Below, in pieces: positions 59,891-64,000 of a stretch of DNA of 64,000 nucleotides (position 1 is the first letter of the stretch; every line of letters starts with the position of its first letter). Source of the DNA: Streptomyces sp. LUP30. Its GTDB lineage: Bacteria; Actinomycetota; Actinomycetes; Streptomycetales; Streptomycetaceae. The stretch covers positions 40,701 to 104,700 of the forward strand of contig NZ_MJAJ01000028.1 in NCBI RefSeq assembly GCF_001746365.1, given 5' to 3'. The translations under genes were made by a program, and so were the position numbers. The notes beneath the pieces were generated by a model, which was not told the DNA's origin, ran no database searches, and was given only the letters and a program-made list of their open reading frames with translations.

Positions 59891-61195
59891 TCAGCGGCCT
59901 GCCGCATGACCCGCCTCCTCCGCCTTCCGGGCGTCCTGCGCAATGCTTTCCCTACGGGCCCAGTCGAAGGCCTGCATGCAACGGAGCGTCAATGCCCGTT
60001 CCACCAGCTCAGCAGCAGATGAAGGGTCGTCCGCTGCCGTGACCTGCTGAACGTCACAGAACCGATTGAGCGACGTGACATACACCCACGACACCCACCG
60101 CGCGCCCTCATCCGGGGCCGGAACCATCCGGCCATGCCCGATGACTGGAGGCGTGAGGGAACCAGAACTGCCGCTGGAGGGAGCACGCAGGGCGTCCTGG
60201 AACCACGCCTCTGTGGTCTCCCCGACGTAGATCGCCCGCACAACGCCGTCCGTCACCTCCGTAGGCAGGTCATGTGTCTGGGCGTGCGGAAGCGGCCGAC
60301 GCCGCCAAAGGGGCACCCAGCTCTCGCGCGGGCCCTCGCAGTAGACCTCCGCAACCCGGCAGGCCACCTGCAAGTTGGCGTACAGATGCCGGTCCGCTGT
60401 GTGTGCCGCATCCCGGCGGAGGGCCGTCGTGGCGAGCGCCTCGCTGTGTGTGCCGGCGTTGTACTGCCGCGTCACGGCCCTGGCCCGAACGGCCTGGGCT
60501 CGAGCTTCGTCGACGATCTGCTGCGCCTGACCGCGTGCCTCCTCCAAGAGGGCCTCGGCTTGCCTACGAGCCTCCTCCTGGATCTCCCGGGCATCGAGTT
60601 GTAGCTGCTCTGCCTGGCAGAGCAGCCTCGCGACCGTACGGCGCATCTTCTCAAGGCCCTGCACGGAGTCCGCCCGTTCACGTCGGATCGTCCGCCGTGC
60701 TTCGGCGAGCAGATCCTCGGCCGTGCGCCGGGCCTGCTCGGTGATCTGCCGCGCCTGCGCCCGGGCACAAGCGGCCACGTCCAGGGATTCCAGGACCGTG
60801 GCCCACATCCCGAAGTCCTCGTGGGTCAGGGAGGGGGGCGGGATGGCCGCGCCGGGAACGATGCCGGCCGGATCGGCGGACGTGGTCGGGGCGGCCGGGG
60901 TGACCGTGTCGATCTCCTCGAGGGCCTCCTCGGCGCCGGGCACGCTGTGGTCGGCGGCCACGCGCAGCCACCGCTTGGCGGCGACGTAGTTGCCGCGCCT
61001 GCGGTAGTCGTGGCCCAGCGCATACGCCTCGTGGCCCAGCACCGCGGCATCCGCCTGCGCCCGCAGCCGGTCCTGCTCGTGCGCGGTACGGCCCTTCAGC
61101 CGCCGCATCACGGCGGCGAAGCCGTCCGCCTTCTCGGCCGGGCTCAGGGAGAGTGGCTCGTGCCGCTCACCGTCGTGGTCCTGTCCGAAGTTCAC
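59891..61195 (-). CDS. Coiled-coil protein in sigma-factor operon
   Basis: A 434-residue protein. Residues about 145-255 are a long DivIVA-like coiled coil (ARQITEQARRTAEDLLAEAR, CQAEQLQLDAREIQEEARRQ, AEALLEEARGQAQQIVDEAR). The C-terminal region (WVPLWRRRPLPHAQTHDLPT, VRAIYVGETTEAWFQDALR, WVSWVYVTSLNRFCDVQQVT) is globular and unknown. The N-terminal part (VLGHEAYALGHDYRRRGNYV, then RWLRVAADHSVPGAEEALEE) resembles Sel1/TPR helices. ATG 61195 overlaps the sigma gene stop (GTGA/ATGA-type). It may act as a scaffold or anti-sigma-like partner. Confidence 0.65.
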   Translation of the reverse strand: MNFGQDHDGERHEPLSLSPAEKADGFAAVMRRLKGRTAHEQDRLRAQADAAVLGHEAYALGHDYRRRGNYVAAKRWLRVAADHSVPGAEEALEEIDTVTPAAPTTSADPAGIVPGAAIPPPSLTHEDFGMWATVLESLDVAACARAQARQITEQARRTAEDLLAEARRTIRRERADSVQGLEKMRRTVARLLCQAEQLQLDAREIQEEARRQAEALLEEARGQAQQIVDEARAQAVRARAVTRQYNAGTHSEALATTALRRDAAHTADRHLYANLQVACRVAEVYCEGPRESWVPLWRRRPLPHAQTHDLPTEVTDGVVRAIYVGETTEAWFQDALRAPSSGSSGSLTPPVIGHGRMVPAPDEGARWVSWVYVTSLNRFCDVQQVTAADDPSSAAELVERALTLRCMQAFDWARRESIAQDARKAEEAGHAAGR

Positions 61196-61803
61196 CGGTG
61201 CCCCTCCTTCGCCGTCCCGGCGGTCTCATAACCGTCCATCCGCAGCGACTGCCGCAGCTTGCGCAACGCCGTCTTCAAGATCTTCTTCATGTTGTCGATG
61301 CCGACCCCCAGGACCTCGGCGCATTCCTTCACCGGCAGATCGGCCCCGTACCGCAGCATCAGAGCCTGCTGCTCGCGCTCGTCCAGCCTGGCCAGCGCCG
61401 CTCCGAGGTCGACGCGATGGGCGACGTCTGTACCGAGATCGACGTGCTGGACGACGTCCGCGAGGTCGGCGAGGTCGTTGGCCTCTACGGTCAGGACCCG
61501 CCCGCTGCGGCGGAGATGATCGGTCAGGCGGCAGCGAGCGATCTGATACAGCGTCGCCACCGGCTTGGGATGCTCGGGGTTCCGCGGCCACCAGGCGAAG
61601 AACTCCTCGAAGACCTGGCCGAGGATCTCCAAGCCGTCGTCCCGGCCGGCCTTGCCGGCCAGGAACCCCAGCACTTTGTCCACGTGCGCCTCGTAGAAGG
61701 CGGCGAGCGCCGCCTCGTCGATCTCCGGGATGCCGGTGATCTCCCCGCAGGGCCCGGCCGCCTCCCGGCCGAGCCCCGCTCCTGAGTGGTCCTGCACGGT
61801 CAC
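61192..61803 (-). CDS. ECF-type RNA polymerase sigma factor
   Basis: A 203-residue protein. Region 2 is recognisable as FYEAHVDKVLGFLAGKAGRD, QVFEEFFAWWPRNPEHPKPV, and ATLYQIARCRLTDHLRRSGR; region 4 as LDEREQQALMLRYGADLPVK, ECAEVLGVGIDNMKKILKTA. This is a compact ECF sigma with the usual two regions. GTG 61803 is chosen because it overlaps the stop of the small upstream gene and marks the start of family similarity. It is translationally coupled on both sides (upstream small protein and downstream coiled-coil protein). No anti-sigma factor with a zinc motif is adjacent. Confidence 0.8.
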   Translation of the reverse strand: MTVQDHSGAGLGREAAGPCGEITGIPEIDEAALAAFYEAHVDKVLGFLAGKAGRDDGLEILGQVFEEFFAWWPRNPEHPKPVATLYQIARCRLTDHLRRSGRVLTVEANDLADLADVVQHVDLGTDVAHRVDLGAALARLDEREQQALMLRYGADLPVKECAEVLGVGIDNMKKILKTALRKLRQSLRMDGYETAGTAKEGHR

Positions 61804-62114
61804 CGGCGCCGCCTTGCCGCGACCGGCCGCCCGCCCACCCGCGCACCGCGCCCGGCGGACACTTCCCGGCGCGGCGCACCGGCGGACCCGGTGCCCGTCA
61901 GCGACCACACCCCCGCCCCGCCGCGGTGCACCTGGACCCCTTGCTCGCCCTGGGCGACCTCGGCCACCATCTCGGCCAGCAGCTCCTGCTCGCGCTCGCG
62001 CCGCTTCTCGCGGGCCAGCTGCACCCGCCTCCACTCGCGCGCCCCGATGACGACCATCGTGACCAGGAGTTTCATCACCTCCTCGGGCACCAGCATCTCC
62101 TGCACCTTCTGCAC
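61800..62114 (-). CDS. Small helical protein preceding sigma factor
   Basis: A 104-residue protein starting at GTG 62114 (VQKVQEMLVPEEVMKLLVTM then VVIGAREWRRVQLAREKRRE). The first part is a hydrophobic helix that could be membrane-associated, followed by a strongly charged helix (REREQELLAEMVAEVAQGEQ) and a basic tail. GAGGAACGGGGCG lies upstream of the start. An alternative ATG at 62096 has its putative site too close. It overlaps the sigma gene (GTGA), so the three genes form one operon. A membrane-tethered regulator of the sigma factor is a possibility. Confidence 0.5.
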   Translation of the reverse strand: MQKVQEMLVPEEVMKLLVTMVVIGAREWRRVQLAREKRREREQELLAEMVAEVAQGEQGVQVHRGGAGVWSLTGTGSAGAPRREVSAGRGARVGGRPVAARRRR

Positions 62115-62342
62115 CGCCCCGTTCCTCGACTCCCGTGACCTTCCACCGTGTTCATCGAACGAGCGGCCCACGACGGGTACCGGAAAATCCAAGATCTTCT
62201 ATGCGGCCCGGTGCCGGCCCCGCAGACCCGCCCGTCCGTCCACGGCTGCGGTCTGCTCGCGCAGCCGTTCACGCCTCCATGAGGGGCCGGGGTCCGCCCG
62301 CGTCGGGACACCAGCCGTTGTCCGCAAGGCGACAGGCGGTAT

Positions 62343-63350
62343 TCAGCCGCGCCCGCGTCGCTTGGGGCGCCGAAGCCTCCGGGCCTCGGACCGAGAAGGC
62401 GGTACGGCCTGGAACTTTGCCTGCACGAGCTGTACAGAGCCGTCACCGGATATGAAGATCCCGTCGATCTCGGTGTCGGGGACGAGACCGTTGCGCCGCG
62501 CGGAGCCGAACAACTGCTTGTGGAAGTCAGCGAGGACATCGGTGCGCTGGGAGACAGGCTTAAGAGATCTGACCGTCAAGGTCGGCCAGACGCCATCTGC
62601 GTCGGGCGGGCCGGAGGCTGCCTGCAGGACACGGACGAAATCGCCGTACTTCCTCGTGTCGCGGCCGGCCTCGCGCGCCCGCCGTCCCGGGTCACGCGGC
62701 TGCAGACTCTCCCCGGCAGTCGCGGCCCGATCCGTACGGGCGTGCTTCCACGCCTGCTTCCAATGCCCCAGCGTGCGTTCGCCGGCGACTCCACAGCCCC
62801 GCAGGAACGCTTCGCAGTGCTTCCAGGCGGGCAGTTTGATCTTCCGGTTGGCGATGCCCCAGAGGGTCCCGAGGGGAAGCAGGAACACCTGACTCTCACA
62901 GGCAGTTCCCGCGGGCTGCGGGACCGTTCCGGCGCGCTGCTGGACTGTGCGCAGCGGCGGGGCCCCGATGGCCTCGTAGACGGCCGCGAGCGCGGCGGTG
63001 AACTCCCGACGGGTGCGGATGTTGTGCACCGCGGGCGCCCGGAGCTGGTGCAGGATGCCACGGCCCTTGGCCCGGGCCCGCGCCCACAGAAGCAGCGCCT
63101 TGCGCTCCTCCTGCGGCGTGGCGCCGCAGCCGCGTACGTAGGCCACGACGGTGTTCTGCTTCGGCAGGGAGCGGCAGCCGGCCGCGCGCTTGAGCGTCGC
63201 GGCCGAGACAGCCCAATCCGGATTGCCGAGTACCGCGGTGCGCTCGGCGAGTTCGGCGAACGTGAACCCGGCCCGCTGCCGGAGCCCCTCGAGGTACTGC
63301 GCCAGCCCAGCGTGGTGCGGGCTGGCGGGCACGGTCTTCACCGGACGCAT
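62343..63350 (-). CDS. Helix-turn-helix protein downstream of small membrane protein
   Basis: A 335-residue protein. N-terminal domain GLAQYLEGLRQRAGFTFAEL, then AERTAVLGNPDWAVSAATLK, then RAAGCRSLPKQNTVVAYVRG is an XRE-type helix-turn-helix of a common actinomycete form; RTRREFTAALAAVYEAIGAP and GTLWGIANRKIKLPAWKHCE form a second, similar region. The C-terminal 60 residues (LADFHKQLFGSARRNGLVPD, then DGIFISGDGSVQLVQAKFQ) vaguely recall a nuclease-type strand pattern but lack a complete motif. Start at about 63350 (MRPVKTV) is preferred. It lies 14 bases after the small membrane protein gene, mirroring the pair at 50.4-51.3 kb. A signal-dependent repressor is the likeliest reading. Confidence 0.6.
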   Translation of the reverse strand: MRPVKTVPASPHHAGLAQYLEGLRQRAGFTFAELAERTAVLGNPDWAVSAATLKRAAGCRSLPKQNTVVAYVRGCGATPQEERKALLLWARARAKGRGILHQLRAPAVHNIRTRREFTAALAAVYEAIGAPPLRTVQQRAGTVPQPAGTACESQVFLLPLGTLWGIANRKIKLPAWKHCEAFLRGCGVAGERTLGHWKQAWKHARTDRAATAGESLQPRDPGRRAREAGRDTRKYGDFVRVLQAASGPPDADGVWPTLTVRSLKPVSQRTDVLADFHKQLFGSARRNGLVPDTEIDGIFISGDGSVQLVQAKFQAVPPSRSEARRLRRPKRRGRG

Positions 63351-63364
63351 CTCACCTACCCCCG

Positions 63365-63634
63365 TCACCGGCGGGCGGCGGCGTTCACGGCGGCCGCGAA
63401 GGCCTCCAGCAGGCGGCGGCCACCCCCTCCGACTGCGTACACGGCGGCACCGATCGCCCCGCACCCGGCGAGGAGGACGAGCACGTCGCGCACCGGCATA
63501 CCGGCGAGGGCGAGCCCCGCGCCGAGCAGCGGGAAGACACTGACACCGAAAGCTTGCGCGGCCCCGACCGGCGCCCGGCCGGGGCGCGCGCGGTAGGGGA
63601 CGGGTGCCGCTGCGCCCTCACGGATGCTGGACAT
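63365..63634 (-). CDS. Small membrane protein
   Basis: An 89-residue protein with two probable transmembrane helices: FGVSVFPLLGAGLALAGM and VRDVLVLLAGCGAIGAAVYA, then a glycine/arginine end (VGGGGRRLLEAFAAAVNAA). ATG 63634 has GGGAGG about 10 bases upstream. It precedes the helix-turn-helix gene and resembles in design the membrane gene at 51.0 kb, although the sequences are not obviously homologous. Confidence 0.55.
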   Translation of the reverse strand: MSSIREGAAAPVPYRARPGRAPVGAAQAFGVSVFPLLGAGLALAGMPVRDVLVLLAGCGAIGAAVYAVGGGGRRLLEAFAAAVNAAARR

Positions 63635-64000
63635 GACGAAGTACCTCCCTGGCATACGTGCGGGCCGCCGGGCCGTGAAGACGCCGACATCCCGCACGGT
63701 GACGTGCTACTGGCCGCAAAAACCGTTGAGCGCACGGAAGTTGACAGCTGCCGTGCCCGGTGACGAGCAGCATGCCACGGCCCGCACCCCCCGTGCGGGC
63801 CCTCGGCTCACCGGTGTTCCAGGAACCGCTGACAGACCAAGAACGCTCCACCCCGAGCAGCCGTACACCACTGACCACGCCTGTTGGCCGTCCCACGGAG
63901 TCAGATAGCGGTGCCCCGGCTCACGGGTGTTCAAGGTTGCCTTGCCAGGGTGTAGTCAAAGAGGGAAGGCTGGCCATCAACTAACCCCGAGCGTCGGGCC
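63635..64000. other. Right edge, no gene supported
   Basis: The last 366 bases carry only short, overlapping frames on both strands with no family features. The promoter for the leftward membrane protein/HTH pair probably lies between 63640 and 63760. Confidence 0.4.

Noticed and set aside
1..64000. Search for cas genes to go with the arrays
   Set aside because: No Cas3-type helicase-nuclease, Cascade, cas1 or cas2 was recognised. The RecB/Cas4-like protein at 31.8 kb is in a different operon and lies far from the arrays, so it was not called Cas4.

Overview
The sequence is very GC-rich, with strong third-position G/C bias, many GTG starts and many ATGA/GTGA stop-start overlaps. Together with a telomere-protein pair (tap and tpg, 43.7-46.5 kb) and a neighbouring ankyrin gene and DEAH helicase of the kind found near Streptomyces telomeres, this points to a Streptomyces or close relative, and to the subtelomeric accessory part of a linear chromosome or a linear plasmid. 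No rRNA, tRNA, ribosomal-protein or central-metabolism gene was seen. Coordinates read by eye from motif positions may be off by one or two bases.

Layout. 0-2.3 kb: remnants (three old CRISPR repeats joined to a broken IS630-type transposase, an internally duplicated winged-helix gene, IS-like repeat debris) and CRISPR array 1. 2.6-8.0 kb: a sigma-like protein, a helix-turn-helix protein, an ImmA/IrrE metallopeptidase with a cysteine-rich tail, a DUF3892 protein and a ubiquitin-like set (single-domain multiubiquitin protein, DUF6791-ThiF protein, DUF6527 protein). A lone CRISPR repeat lies at 8.2 kb. 8.3-12.6 kb: an uncharacterised protein, an AIPR-family protein and a Ser/Thr kinase with a TPR-like tail. 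12.7-13.1 kb: CRISPR array 2, with a leader-like flank resembling that of array 1. 13.4-14.75 kb: a coiled-coil protein with a HEPN-like R-x4-H motif. No cas gene lies in the window, so the arrays are orphan here.

15.0-19.6 kb: a UvrD-like helicase with an altered Walker B motif, small plasmid-type genes and two frameshifted genes around an operator-bearing divergent promoter. 20.2-28.7 kb: a complete type II Wadjet operon (jetABCD). 28.9-38.4 kb: a four-gene leftward operon (coiled-coil protein, PD-(D/E)XK nuclease, unknown 502-residue protein, SF1 helicase) divergent from sbcD-sbcC. This looks like one DNA-processing or defence island, and I cannot name it as a known system.

38.5-44.3 kb: a second ubiquitin-type cassette (an E2-like protein carrying three short repeats, plus a JAB-E1 fusion, with a divergent unknown gene), bracketed by a broken tpg copy and the intact tpg. 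44.3-50.2 kb: tap, an ankyrin protein and the DEAH helicase. 50.4-63.7 kb: mostly regulators and unknown proteins: two small-membrane-protein/HTH pairs, a ribbon-helix-helix protein, a large helical protein with a late frameshift, a TIGR02391 (Ymh) protein and a three-gene ECF sigma-factor operon. The strongest candidates for something undescribed are the repeat-E2/JAB-E1 cassette, the helicase-nuclease-SbcCD island, and the use of CRISPR repeats as boundaries between defence modules.
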